Assembly: GCA_015486915.1 (NCBI GenBank)
Contig: WFQS01000034.1
Span: 1-5,409 of the forward strand
Source of the DNA: Desulfobacteraceae bacterium
GTDB taxonomy: Bacteria > Desulfobacterota > Desulfobacteria > Desulfobacterales > Desulfobacteraceae
Reading direction: 5' to 3'
Length of the DNA: 5,409 nucleotides
Part shown: positions 1-5,409 of the stretch, piece after piece
Layout of the letters: each line of letters begins with the position of its first letter
How positions within the stretch are numbered: the first letter of the stretch is position 1
Translations under genes and position numbers: made by a program
Notes under the pieces: generated by a model
Told to the model about the DNA's origin: nothing
The model's input: only the letters and a program-made list of their open reading frames with translations
The model's database searches: none

Positions 1-1911
1 ATCTTTGTAATCTGCCGATGCAACCCACAATCTCAAAATATCGGCACCGTGCTGTTTGATGATTTTTTCAGGTGCAATGACATTACCCACGGATTTTGAC
101 ATTTTTTTGCCATGTGAATCCACGGTGAAACCATGGGTTAATACGGAAAGGTAAGGGGCTTTACCCGTTCTTCCGACACTTGTTAAAAGGGAACTGTGAA
201 ACCACCCGCGGTGCTGGTCGCTTCCCTCAAGGTAAAGATCGGCAGGTCTTGAAAGGTAATCCCTGTCTTCAAGCACTGCTGCATGGCTCACTCCTGAATC
301 AAACCACACATCAAGAATATTTTTGTCCTTGCTGAAGCTGTGGCTTCCGCATTTTGCACATACAGCTCCATCCGGCATCAGCTCTTCTGCGGTTTTTTCA
401 AACCAGATATCTGAACTGTATTCATTAAAAAGGTCATAAATTTTATCCACGGACTGTCTTGTTACGTAGACCTCTCCACAATCCTCACAGTGAAAAACAG
501 GAATGGGAACACCCCAGGACCGCTGTCTTGAAAGACACCAGTCAGGCCTGTGTTCAATCATGGAGTAAATTCTTGCCTTTCCCCATTGGGGAATCCATTT
601 AACGGTGTCAATGGCTTTAAGTGCTTTTTCCCGAAGCCCGTATTTGTCCATTGATATGAACCACTGGGAAGTGGCCCTGAATATCACGGGTTTTTTACAC
701 CTCCAGCAATGGGGATATGAATGGACAATATCTTCCTGTTTGACAAGGGCGCCGAGTTTATCAAGTTTTTCAATTATGCCCTTGTTTGCCTTAAAGACAA
801 ACTGCCCGTTAAAATCTTCAACCTCATTTGTGAAGCATCCTTTGTCATTAAGGGGTGAATATGGTTCCAGCCCGTACCGAAGTGCCACATGGTAATCGTC
901 ATCTCCATGTCCAGGGGCTGTGTGTACACATCCTGTTCCAGCATCAAGGGTGACATGCTCTCCAAGGATAACAAGTGAGTCTCTGTCGTACATGGGATGT
1001 GAGCATTTCATGTTTTCGAGATTTTTAGGATCAAGATCACCGAGGATTTTGAATTCTTCAATACCAAATCCTGTCATCACCTTTTCAACAAGTTCCTTTG
1101 CAAGTATTAAAACCTCATGTTCCCGGGTTTCAACTGCGGAATAAATAAAATCAGGGTGAAGGCAGATACCAAGGTTGGCCGGTATGGTCCATGGAGTTGT
1201 TGTCCATATGACAAAGGATACATTTTTTCCTGCAAGGGCGGGCATAATAGATGAAATATCATCTTTTAAAGGGAATTTAACATAAATTGAAGGAGAAGCA
1301 TCATCTGCGTATTCAATTTCAGCTTCGGCAAGGGCTGTATGGCAGCTGCAGCACCAGTGAATGGGCTTTTTCCCGAGAAACATATCACCGCTTAAAGCAA
1401 ATTCACCACATTCCTTTGCAATTCTTGCCTCATATGAGTTGTTCATGGTGAGGTATGGATTGTCCCATTCGCCCGAGACCCCGAATCTTTTGAACTCATT
1501 CCTCTGGATATCTACAAATCCTGCTGCATAATCACGGCATGCCTGTCTGATTTCAACAGGTGTCATATCTTTTTTCTTTGATCCGAATTTTTTATCAACA
1601 TTATGTTCAATGGGAAGTCCGTGGCAGTCCCATCCAGGTACATAGATGCTGTCAAATCCTGCCATCTGTTTTGAGCGGACAATGATATCCTTTAGAATTT
1701 TGTTTATTGCATGCCCGATATGGAGATGGCCATTGGCATAGGGCGGGCCATCGTGAAGAATAAATGTTTTACGTCCTTTGGAAAAGTCTCTGATCGTTTG
1801 ATAGAGGTTTTCATTTTCCCATTTTTTAAGCTGTTCAGGTTCACGGTTAGCAAGATTTGCCTTCATTGCAAATTTTGTTAAAGGCAGGTTTAATGTTTTT
1901 TTATACTCCAT
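1..1911 (-). CDS. ileS: Isoleucyl-tRNA synthetase, N-terminal 637 residues (3' end beyond window)
   Basis: This cytoplasmic class I aminoacyl-tRNA synthetase charges tRNA-Ile with isoleucine using ATP and edits mischarged valine. I translated the minus strand from ATG 1911-1909, which has GGAGGA four bases upstream (1920-1915); the frame stays open to base 1. Visible signatures are [15 protein letters not shown] with the HIGH motif at residues 64-67, [12 protein letters not shown] near 92-103, the editing-domain [11 protein letters not shown] from residue 236, [16 protein letters not shown] at 325-340, RATSQWF near 412-418, DVWFDSG at 534-540, [14 protein letters not shown] from 563, and [10 protein letters not shown] with KMSKS at 603-607. 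CxxC pairs occur at 475/478 and 518/521 in the connective region. Family members are about 930-940 residues, so roughly the last third (anticodon-binding region and any C-terminal zinc finger) is off the left edge. It is transcribed divergently from the HD gene. The reading frame is intact, with no sign of decay. Confidence 0.98.
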   Translation of the reverse strand, partial: MEYKKTLNLPLTKFAMKANLANREPEQLKKWENENLYQTIRDFSKGRKTFILHDGPPYANGHLHIGHAINKILKDIIVRSKQMAGFDSIYVPGWDCHGLPIEHNVDKKFGSKKKDMTPVEIRQACRDYAAGFVDIQRNEFKRFGVSGEWDNPYLTMNNSYEARIAKECGEFALSGDMFLGKKPIHWCCSCHTALAEAEIEYADDASPSIYVKFPLKDDISSIMPALAGKNVSFVIWTTTPWTIPANLGICLHPDFIYSAVETREHEVLILAKELVEKVMTGFGIEEFKILGDLDPKNLENMKCSHPMYDRDSLVILGEHVTLDAGTGCVHTAPGHGDDDYHVALRYGLEPYSPLNDKGCFTNEVEDFNGQFVFKANKGIIEKLDKLGALVKQEDIVHSYPHCWRCKKPVIFRATSQWFISMDKYGLREKALKAIDTVKWIPQWGKARIYSMIEHRPDWCLSRQRSWGVPIPVFHCEDCGEVYVTRQSVDKIYDLFNEYSSDIWFEKTAEELMPDGAVCAKCGSHSFSKDKNILDVWFDSGVSHAAVLEDRDYLSRPADLYLEGSDQHRGWFHSSLLTSVGRTGKAPYLSVLTHGFTVDSHGKKMSKSVGNVIAPEKIIKQHGADILRLWVASADYKD

Positions 1912-1986
1912 TTTTCCTCCATAGATCGGCTATTGAACTCACATTCTTAGACTCGGTGGTTTTTCATATAACCGCCATGAAGCAGA

Positions 1987-2001
1987 TCTGGTCTGACCAG
2001 A
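1987..2001. promoter_or_regulatory. Perfect palindrome resembling a FadR/GntR-family operator
   Basis: The sequence TCTGGTCTGACCAGA has two perfect 7-bp arms around one central base. Its central 13 bases fit the core CTGGTCNGACCAG known for FadR, and the TGGTNNGACCA-type sites bound by related GntR-family regulators (PdhR, LldR). It lies 75 bp upstream of the ileS start codon and inside the likely ileS 5' leader if the TATAAT at 2059-2054 is used. That it binds such a regulator is inference. No GntR-type gene is in the window, and in RNA the same bases could form a short hairpin. Confidence 0.5.
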
Positions 2002-2053
2002 GATCATCCTCACAACAAAAATGGGGGTTAAATACGCAAAACCAGCCCTTGTT

Positions 2054-2059
2054 ATTATA
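2054..2059 (-). promoter_or_regulatory. Candidate -10 element for ileS
   Basis: An exact TATAAT hexamer faces ileS, which would put a transcript start near 2047 and give a leader of about 135 nt. At 16-18 bp spacing no good -35 hexamer is present (about ATAAAA), so the assignment rests on the -10 alone in an AT-rich region and is weak. The FadR-like palindrome would then sit about 45 bp downstream of the start, a roadblock-type position. Confidence 0.3.
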
Positions 2060-2102
2060 AATTTTTCAACAGAGGCTTTTATAAAAAGTCCGAAAGCTGC
2101 AG

Positions 2103-2124
2103 TATATATATTTTTTTATATATA
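2103..2124. repeat. AT-only symmetrical tract
   Basis: Two copies of TATATATA (2103-2110 and 2117-2124) flank a run of six T. The tract contains no G or C and is self-complementary at its ends. It lies in the middle of the divergent spacer and could be an easily melted or bent segment. No specific function is supported. Confidence 0.5.
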
Positions 2125-2173
2125 AAATAAACAGGTAATTTAAGTTAAAAATAGTATAAAAGTCAAGAAATAT

Positions 2174-2238
2174 CCGGTTTTAAATTTTTTTCAAATTTGC
2201 CCGGTTTTGTTTTTCGGTTTTTTTCTTTTTTTAAATTT
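2174..2238. repeat. T-rich stretch with three CGGTTTT copies
   Basis: CCGGTTTT occurs at 2174-2181 and 2201-2208, and TCGGTTTT at 2214-2221, within a strongly T-rich plus strand that runs to about 2238. The spacing is irregular (27 and 13 bp). No stem precedes the T-runs and no plus-strand gene ends here, so it is not read as a terminator. It may be low-complexity sequence or an UP-element-like flank of the HD promoter. Confidence 0.35.
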
Positions 2239-2245
2239 ATAATAG

Positions 2246-2275
2246 TTCACATACTGCATGATAACATGGTATTGT
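2246..2275 (+). promoter_or_regulatory. Candidate sigma-70-type promoter of the HD gene
   Basis: TTCACA at 2246-2251 matches the -35 consensus at five of six positions, and TATTGT at 2270-2275 matches the -10 at four of six, with an 18-bp spacer. An AT-rich stretch lies just upstream. The predicted start near 2282 gives a leader of about 65 nt to ATG 2347. The inverted repeat at 2263-2292 overlaps the -10 and the start site, as expected for a repressor site. This is assigned by pattern only. Confidence 0.4.
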
Positions 2276-2292
2276 ATTTACTTTACCATGTT
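2263..2292. promoter_or_regulatory. 9-bp inverted repeat, probable operator or stem-loop upstream of the HD gene
   Basis: AACATGGTA (2263-2271) and TACCATGTT (2284-2292) are perfect inverted copies separated by 12 bp. CATG at 2257-2260 and 2296-2299 could extend the pairing across a small internal loop. The symmetry covers the candidate -10 and start region of the HD gene, which suggests a dimeric repressor site. A 9-bp stem with a 12-nt loop in a transcript is the alternative. I do not recognise the motif as that of a named regulator. Confidence 0.5.
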
Positions 2293-2336
2293 GTGCATGG
2301 TTTTTATTTGATAATAAGGAATTTTAAAATAAAAAG

Positions 2337-2343
2337 AGGAGGG
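2337..2343 (+). promoter_or_regulatory. Ribosome binding site fixing the HD gene start
   Basis: AGGAGGG sits three to four bases before ATG 2347. It is a strong Shine-Dalgarno, and it argues against the upstream in-frame ATG at 2197, which has none. Confidence 0.8.
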
Positions 2344-2346
2344 AAG

Positions 2347-2922
2347 ATGAATTCCAGGGTACCGGACAGACAGGAGGCTTTTGCTTTATTGAAAAAATAC
2401 AATCAGGATCAGGGGCTTATAAAACACGCTCTTTCAGTGGAAGGTGTAATGAGGTATTGCGCCCGCCAGAGGGGAGAGGATGAAGAAAAATGGGGGATCG
2501 TGGGACTTGTGCATGATATTGATTATGAAAAATATCCGGACCAGCATTGTACAAAGGCAAGAGAAATACTGGAAAAGGAAAACTGGCCTGAAGAATATAT
2601 AAGGGCAGTTGTAAGTCACGGATGGGGTATTTGTTCGGATGTTAAACCTCAATCTGAAATGGAAATGGTTTTATATGCCATTGATGAATTAACCGGTCTT
2701 GTGACAACAACTGCGCTGGTACGTCCTTCTAAAAGTGTCATGGATTTAAAACCCAAATCTGTAAAAAAGAAATGGAAAGACAAGCGTTTTGCCGCCGGAG
2801 TGGATCGTGCAACAATTGACAGGGGGGCTGAGATGCTGGGCCTGGAGAGGAGTGATCTGATCGAGGCTGCCATAAAAGGCATGCAGGATGTGGCTGATGA
2901 TATAGGCCTCGGTATGAACTAA
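2347..2922 (+). CDS. HD-domain (HDIG-type) predicted metal-dependent phosphohydrolase
   Basis: This 191-residue soluble protein has the metal-ligand pattern of the HD superfamily: H27 in the KHALSVEGVM helix, H56-D57 in GLVHDIDYEKYP, H91 in VVSHGWG, and D113 in YAIDELTGLV. HD proteins use one or two divalent metals to cleave phosphoester bonds, mostly of nucleotides, but the substrate of this branch is unknown to me. The part after the metal site (about 120-155) is conspicuously basic (RPSKSVMDLKPKSVKKKW) and looks conserved in the stand-alone HDIG-type proteins that I recall from clostridia and deltaproteobacteria. No transmembrane, GGDEF or synthetase domain is attached, so a (p)ppGpp or cyclic-di-GMP role is not supported. 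The frame is open from ATG 2197, but the 50-residue extension is low-complexity, has no Shine-Dalgarno and covers the palindromic promoter, so ATG 2347 is chosen. The next gene starts 119 bp downstream. Confidence 0.88.
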   Translation: MNSRVPDRQEAFALLKKYNQDQGLIKHALSVEGVMRYCARQRGEDEEKWGIVGLVHDIDYEKYPDQHCTKAREILEKENWPEEYIRAVVSHGWGICSDVKPQSEMEMVLYAIDELTGLVTTTALVRPSKSVMDLKPKSVKKKWKDKRFAAGVDRATIDRGAEMLGLERSDLIEAAIKGMQDVADDIGLGMN

Positions 2923-2993
2923 GCATGGCTTTGGACCGGAAGAAAGAAGAAAAATGATAAAAATATTTTTTTTGATTATCGGCCTGAAATTAA

Positions 2994-3025
2994 TTTACAT
3001 GTGAAATCAAGGATCTTTTTACATG
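2994..3025 (+). repeat. Direct repeat of TTTACATG before the transporter gene
   Basis: TTTACATG occurs at 2994-3001 and 3018-3025, 24 bp apart, in the 119-bp gap between the HD and transporter genes. It could be a tandem regulator site or part of a transporter promoter (TTTACA as a -35), but no convincing -10 goes with it. I see no intrinsic terminator after the HD gene in this gap, so read-through into the transporter remains possible. Confidence 0.3.
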
Positions 3026-3041
3026 CAAAATAAGGAGCTGC

Positions 3042-4262
3042 ATGTTAAATTATGACCCCGTGTCTTCCAAAGATGGCTTAACCGGAAGTAGTATTCTATG
3101 GCAGGTTATTGTTTTATCCATATGCCGGCTTTTCATCAATACAGCACGCAGGTTTATTTATCCCTTTGCTCCTGTTCTGAGCAGGGGACTTGGTGTTCCA
3201 TTGACGGCAATCACCGCAATAATTGCCGTTAATCAGGGTACGTCCATACTTGGCATTGTATCCGGTCCCCTTGCAGACAGGGTAGGCTATCGCAGAATGC
3301 TTATGGCCGGAATGGCAATACTTGCATTGGCCATGCTGGTTGGCGGAGTGACATCCTTTTACTGGGTTGTTTTTATTTCTCTTGTTACTGCAGGGTTCGC
3401 CAAGATTATTTATGATCCTGCAGCCCAGGCTTTTATTGGAGATAATGTCCCTTTTAACCGCCGAAGCCGCATCGTGGGAATCCTCGAATTAAGCTGGGCC
3501 GGATGTACACTTGCAGGAATTCCCCTGATCGGTATCCTGATGACGCGTTTTAACTGGCACGCCCCTTTTTTTGCAATAGGTGTGCTTGGTGTTGCAGGCT
3601 TTGTGTTAATTGGGTTTATGATGCCTGCTGATACTTTGGTGCATGATTCTGCAGGCAGCAGAGTATCCACTCTTGCAAAATCATGGGTTTTACTTGCACA
3701 TAACAGGGCAGCACTCGGGGCTGTTGGATTTGCTTTTTTTGCAAGCCTTGCCAATGATAATTTATTTGTTGTTTACGGCGTCTGGATGGAAAAAACCATG
3801 CATCTTTCAGCCGAGGCAATTGGATTTTCCACAATTGCCATTGGTGTTGCTGAATTAAGCGGTGAAATTTTTACGGTTTTTTTTTCGGATCGCATAGGTT
3901 TAAAGCGTGCAGTACCCATGGGTATTGTACTGTCAACTTTAAGCTACGGCCTTATTCCCCTTGCCGGAACCAGGCTTACTTTTGCTCTTTTTGCTCTATT
4001 TTTTATTTTTCTTTTTTTTGAATATACATATGTCAGTTTTATGGCTTTATCAACTGAAATAATGCCCAAGTCCAGGGCAACTATTGTGGCAGGTGTATAT
4101 GTGTCAGGAGGCATAGGCCGGATTTTTGGAGCATTGATGGGTGTTCCTGTCTGGGATTACGGAGGTATTAAAGCCGTGGCATCGGTTTCGGTTTTAATGA
4201 GTGCCGTTGGCCTTGGATTGATGTTATGGGGGCTTGGAAAAACAAAAACCCGGATAAAATAA
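3042..4262 (+). CDS. Major facilitator superfamily (MFS) transporter, 12 membrane segments
   Basis: This 406-residue inner-membrane secondary transporter is strongly hydrophobic throughout. About twelve membrane helices can be placed, near residues 18-38, 55-75, 87-105, 107-125, 143-165, 173-193, 222-246, 256-281, 290-308, 312-333, 343-366 and 376-397. The MFS motif A, GPLADRVGYRRM, lies in the loop after helix 2 (75-86), with a degenerate copy, FSDRIGLKRAV, after helix 8 (281-291). This two-fold pattern and the length are normal for MFS drug/H+ antiporter-like or metabolite permeases. The substrate cannot be told from sequence. The start ATG 3042 has AAGGAG at 3032-3037, four bases upstream. 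The coding strand has runs of nine T (3877-3885) and eight T (4012-4019), both in frame as phenylalanine codons. The gene is complete and stands 192 bp before the next gene with a large inverted repeat between them. Confidence 0.93.
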   Translation: MLNYDPVSSKDGLTGSSILWQVIVLSICRLFINTARRFIYPFAPVLSRGLGVPLTAITAIIAVNQGTSILGIVSGPLADRVGYRRMLMAGMAILALAMLVGGVTSFYWVVFISLVTAGFAKIIYDPAAQAFIGDNVPFNRRSRIVGILELSWAGCTLAGIPLIGILMTRFNWHAPFFAIGVLGVAGFVLIGFMMPADTLVHDSAGSRVSTLAKSWVLLAHNRAALGAVGFAFFASLANDNLFVVYGVWMEKTMHLSAEAIGFSTIAIGVAELSGEIFTVFFSDRIGLKRAVPMGIVLSTLSYGLIPLAGTRLTFALFALFFIFLFFEYTYVSFMALSTEIMPKSRATIVAGVYVSGGIGRIFGALMGVPVWDYGGIKAVASVSVLMSAVGLGLMLWGLGKTKTRIK

Positions 4263-4265
4263 TTA

Positions 4266-4427
4266 AGGATCGAAAATTTTATAAGTTGAACGAGATTGCT
4301 TGTCTTCCGGCCCATCTACTTCGTTGCATCAAAGGCCGAATACGTTGAGTATGCAACCTTTAATGCGCCTTGTACATGGGCCGGAATCCTGCGCTATTTC
4401 TGTTCAACTTATTTTATCTCCGATCCT
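4266..4427. repeat. 162-bp nested imperfect inverted repeat (candidate MITE or structured RNA element)
   Basis: The segment folds back on itself almost end to end. The perfect arms, from outside in, are AGGATCG/CGATCCT (4266-4272 and 4421-4427), ATAAGTTGAAC/GTTCAACTTAT (4281-4291 and 4402-4412), TTCCGGCCCAT/ATGGGCCGGAA (4305-4315 and 4376-4386), GCAT/ATGC with AAAGG/CCTTT (4326-4335 and 4357-4366, one mismatch), and ATAC/GTAT (4340-4343 and 4349-4352) around a 5-base loop. The bases between arms are partly complementary and nearly equal in length on both sides (8/8 and 13/15). If the ends are GGATCG/CGATCC, a TAA trinucleotide flanks both (4264-4266 and 4427-4429), as a 3-bp target duplication would. 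There is no transposase and no T-run after the right arm on the plus strand, so it is not a simple terminator. The fold is read directly; mobility is inference. Confidence 0.7.
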
Positions 4428-4442
4428 AACAAAAAAAATAAT

Positions 4443-4449
4443 GAGGAAG
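4443..4449 (+). promoter_or_regulatory. Ribosome binding site fixing the Nim-like gene start
   Basis: GAGGAAG ends five bases before ATG 4455. It supports that start over the in-frame codon at 4296, which lies inside the inverted-repeat element. Confidence 0.7.
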
Positions 4450-4454
4450 TTTTT

Positions 4455-4928
4455 ATGTTGAGAAAAAAACAGGAAATAAAGGAAAAATTTGAAATTGAAT
4501 CCATAATAAAGTCATCCATTGTATGCCGGCTGGCATTATCAGATGATGATCAGCCGTATATTGTTCCCCTTTGTTTTGGATATCAGGACAATAATCTTTA
4601 TTTTCATACAGGGCCAAAGGGGATGAAGCTTGAAATATTGAAGAAAAATCCAAAAGTTAGTTTTGAATTTGAAACAGATGTTGGTGTTTTAAAGGGGAAA
4701 GCACCATGTAAATGGAATATGCAGTACAATAGTGTCATTGGTTATGGAAAAGCATTTATATTAGACAATAATGATGGTGATATGGAAAGAAAGAAAACAG
4801 CACTGAATGCGATTGTCCGGCAGTATTCAGATGAAGATTTTTCATTACCCGACGTGAATATTGAAAAAATAGTTATCATCAGGGTCAGGATAGATCATAT
4901 GACAGGTAAGCATTCCAGCATTACCTGA
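4455..4928 (+). CDS. NimA-like, pyridoxamine 5'-phosphate oxidase family flavoprotein
   Basis: This 157-residue cytosolic protein looks like a split-barrel flavin-binding protein of the pyridoxamine-phosphate-oxidase-like superfamily, closest to the NimA (5-nitroimidazole reductase/resistance) branch. Visible family features are the N-terminal MLRKKQEIKEKFEIESIIKS helix, a first strand pair CRLALSDDDQPYIVPLCFGY (24-43), the LYFHTGPKGMKLEIL stretch (48-62) where the family contacts FMN phosphate, KNPKVSFEFETD (64-75), and the characteristic APCKWNMQYNSVIGYGKA (83-100). The C-terminus, RIDHMTGKHS, matches the usual family ending. Length is normal. An oxidoreductase activity on nitroaromatic or flavin-type substrates is family inference; many members have no known substrate, and drug resistance should not be assumed. 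The longer frame from 4296 is rejected because it translates the hairpin element and lacks a ribosome site. The glycosyltransferase follows after 28 bp, so the two may be co-transcribed. Confidence 0.87.
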   Translation: MLRKKQEIKEKFEIESIIKSSIVCRLALSDDDQPYIVPLCFGYQDNNLYFHTGPKGMKLEILKKNPKVSFEFETDVGVLKGKAPCKWNMQYNSVIGYGKAFILDNNDGDMERKKTALNAIVRQYSDEDFSLPDVNIEKIVIIRVRIDHMTGKHSSIT

Positions 4929-4956
4929 AAGCATAAATACTGTGTTGAGAGTTGAA

Positions 4957-5409
4957 ATGAATAATTTGTTACAAAAAAATTCCCTTGTAAGTGTCATTAT
5001 ACCTTCATTCAACAGGGGATGGGTTGTGGCAGAAGCCGTTGAATCCGTGATTGCACAGGATTACAATCCCCTGGAAATAATTGTTGTTGATGATGGATCA
5101 ACAGATGATACAGGTGAAAAACTGAAGCCCTTCAGAGAAAAAATTATTTTATTGGAACAGGAAAACAGAGGTGTCAGTGCTGCGAGAAATACCGGTATAA
5201 AGGCTGCAGGTGGTGAATTTATCGCATTTCTCGACTCAGATGATCTCTGGATGCCCGGGAAAATATCCTGTCAGATTGATTTTTTTAATGATAATCCGGA
5301 TGCAATGATATGCCAGACCGAAGAGATATGGATAAGGAATGGTAAACGGGTTAATCCAAAGAAAAAACATAAAAAATTATCAGGTATGATTTTTGAGCCC
5401 TCTCTTAAC
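4957..5409 (+). CDS. Family 2 glycosyltransferase, N-terminal 151 residues (truncated by window edge)
   Basis: The protein begins like a GT-A fold, family 2 glycosyltransferase, which moves a sugar from a nucleotide-sugar donor, usually to a surface polysaccharide or lipid-linked acceptor at the cytoplasmic face of the membrane. It shows VSVIIPSFNRGWVVAEAVES (11-30), the nucleotide-binding VVDDGSTDDT (43-52), NRGVSAARNTGIKAA (70-84), and the metal-binding FLDSDDLW (91-98) with its DxD-type acidic cluster. The region QTEEIWIRNGKRVNPKKKHK (from 120) is rich in lysine and arginine. The frame is open to the last base, so the acceptor domain lies beyond the right edge. ATG 4957 is the first start in frame after the preceding stop, and its Shine-Dalgarno is weak (GAGAG-like, 4947-4951), which fits translation coupled to the upstream gene. 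The donor sugar and acceptor cannot be told. Confidence 0.94.
   Translation, partial: MNNLLQKNSLVSVIIPSFNRGWVVAEAVESVIAQDYNPLEIIVVDDGSTDDTGEKLKPFREKIILLEQENRGVSAARNTGIKAAGGEFIAFLDSDDLWMPGKISCQIDFFNDNPDAMICQTEEIWIRNGKRVNPKKKHKKLSGMIFEPSLN

Larger units (their letters stand above)
1912..2346. other. Divergent intergenic region between ileS and the HD gene
   Basis: This 435-bp spacer contains no convincing gene. From left to right it holds the ileS leader and Shine-Dalgarno, a FadR/GntR-like palindrome, a TATAAT hexamer facing ileS, an AT-only tract, a T-rich stretch with three CCGGTTTT or TCGGTTTT copies, and a palindromic promoter region in front of the HD gene. I looked for the conserved T-box motif of aminoacyl-tRNA synthetase leaders and did not see it. 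The spacer is long for a bacterial divergent pair, which leaves room for regulation of both genes. Confidence 0.8.

Noticed and set aside
605..1144. Short frames on both strands inside the ileS region.
   Set aside because: The true ileS frame is unbroken across this stretch and carries all the family motifs, so the others are shadows.
1955..1976. A short hairpin, GGTGGTT/AACCGCC, in the ileS leader.
   Set aside because: On the ileS strand it has a C-A mismatch and is not followed by a T-run. On the other strand nothing is known to be transcribed here.
1857..2060. A 67-codon plus-strand frame overlapping the ileS start and leader.
   Set aside because: Its first part is antisense to ileS, it has no ribosome site and its protein shows no recognisable features.
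1912..2080. A T-box riboswitch in the ileS leader.
   Set aside because: The conserved T-box sequence and a terminator/antiterminator pair are not visible. The only clear structure is the short operator-like palindrome.
2197..2346. An N-terminal extension of the HD protein from ATG 2197.
   Set aside because: The translated stretch is biased by T-rich DNA, has no ribosome site and runs through the promoter palindrome. ATG 2347 has a strong Shine-Dalgarno and starts the recognisable protein.
4285..4408. A possible solitary integron attC site: GTTGAAC and GTTCAAC bound a 124-bp foldable segment.
   Set aside because: Each end differs at the fourth position from the required RYYYAAC at the left and GTTRRRY at the right. 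The pairing continues well outside these boxes, there is no second such site after the next gene, and no integrase is seen. A covariance-model search (IntegronFinder) would settle it.
4266..4445. The big inverted repeat as an intrinsic terminator for the transporter gene.
   Set aside because: The right arm is followed by an A-run, not a T-run, on the plus strand, and the stem is far longer and more interrupted than a normal terminator.
4296..4454. An N-terminal extension of the Nim-like protein from the codon at 4296.
   Set aside because: It would translate the inverted-repeat element, and the family normally begins at the MLRKK segment, which has its own ribosome site.

Overview
The window reads like an AT-rich, Gram-negative anaerobe. 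My best guess is a sulfate-reducing Desulfobacterota (Desulfobacterales-like) bacterium, judged from protein character (E. coli-type IleRS, a NimA-like flavoprotein, an HDIG-type HD protein) and base composition. This is an impression; no search was run.

Layout. Positions 1-1911 on the minus strand hold the first 637 codons of isoleucyl-tRNA synthetase (ileS), whose 3' end lies beyond the left edge. A 435-bp divergent spacer (1912-2346) separates it from a plus-strand series: a 191-aa HD-domain protein (2347-2922), a 406-aa major facilitator transporter (3042-4262), a 157-aa NimA/pyridoxamine-phosphate-oxidase-like flavoprotein (4455-4928), and the first 151 codons of a family 2 glycosyltransferase (4957 to the right edge).

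The non-coding DNA is the more unusual part. The ileS/HD spacer carries a perfect palindrome that matches the FadR/GntR operator core (1987-2001), an AT-only symmetrical tract, a T-rich stretch with CCGGTTTT repeats, and a 9-bp inverted repeat overlapping a candidate promoter for the HD gene (2263-2292). The gap between the transporter and the Nim-like gene is almost filled by a 162-bp nested, imperfect inverted repeat (4266-4427). It can fold into one long hairpin and is flanked by a possible 3-bp TAA duplication. It is best read as a candidate MITE-like or structured-RNA element.

Functionally the window is a housekeeping gene next to accessory genes. No clear shared pathway links the HD protein, transporter, flavoprotein and glycosyltransferase. 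Only the flavoprotein and glycosyltransferase are spaced (28 bp) like an operon. I see no CRISPR array, tRNA, rRNA, transposase or recognisable new defence system.
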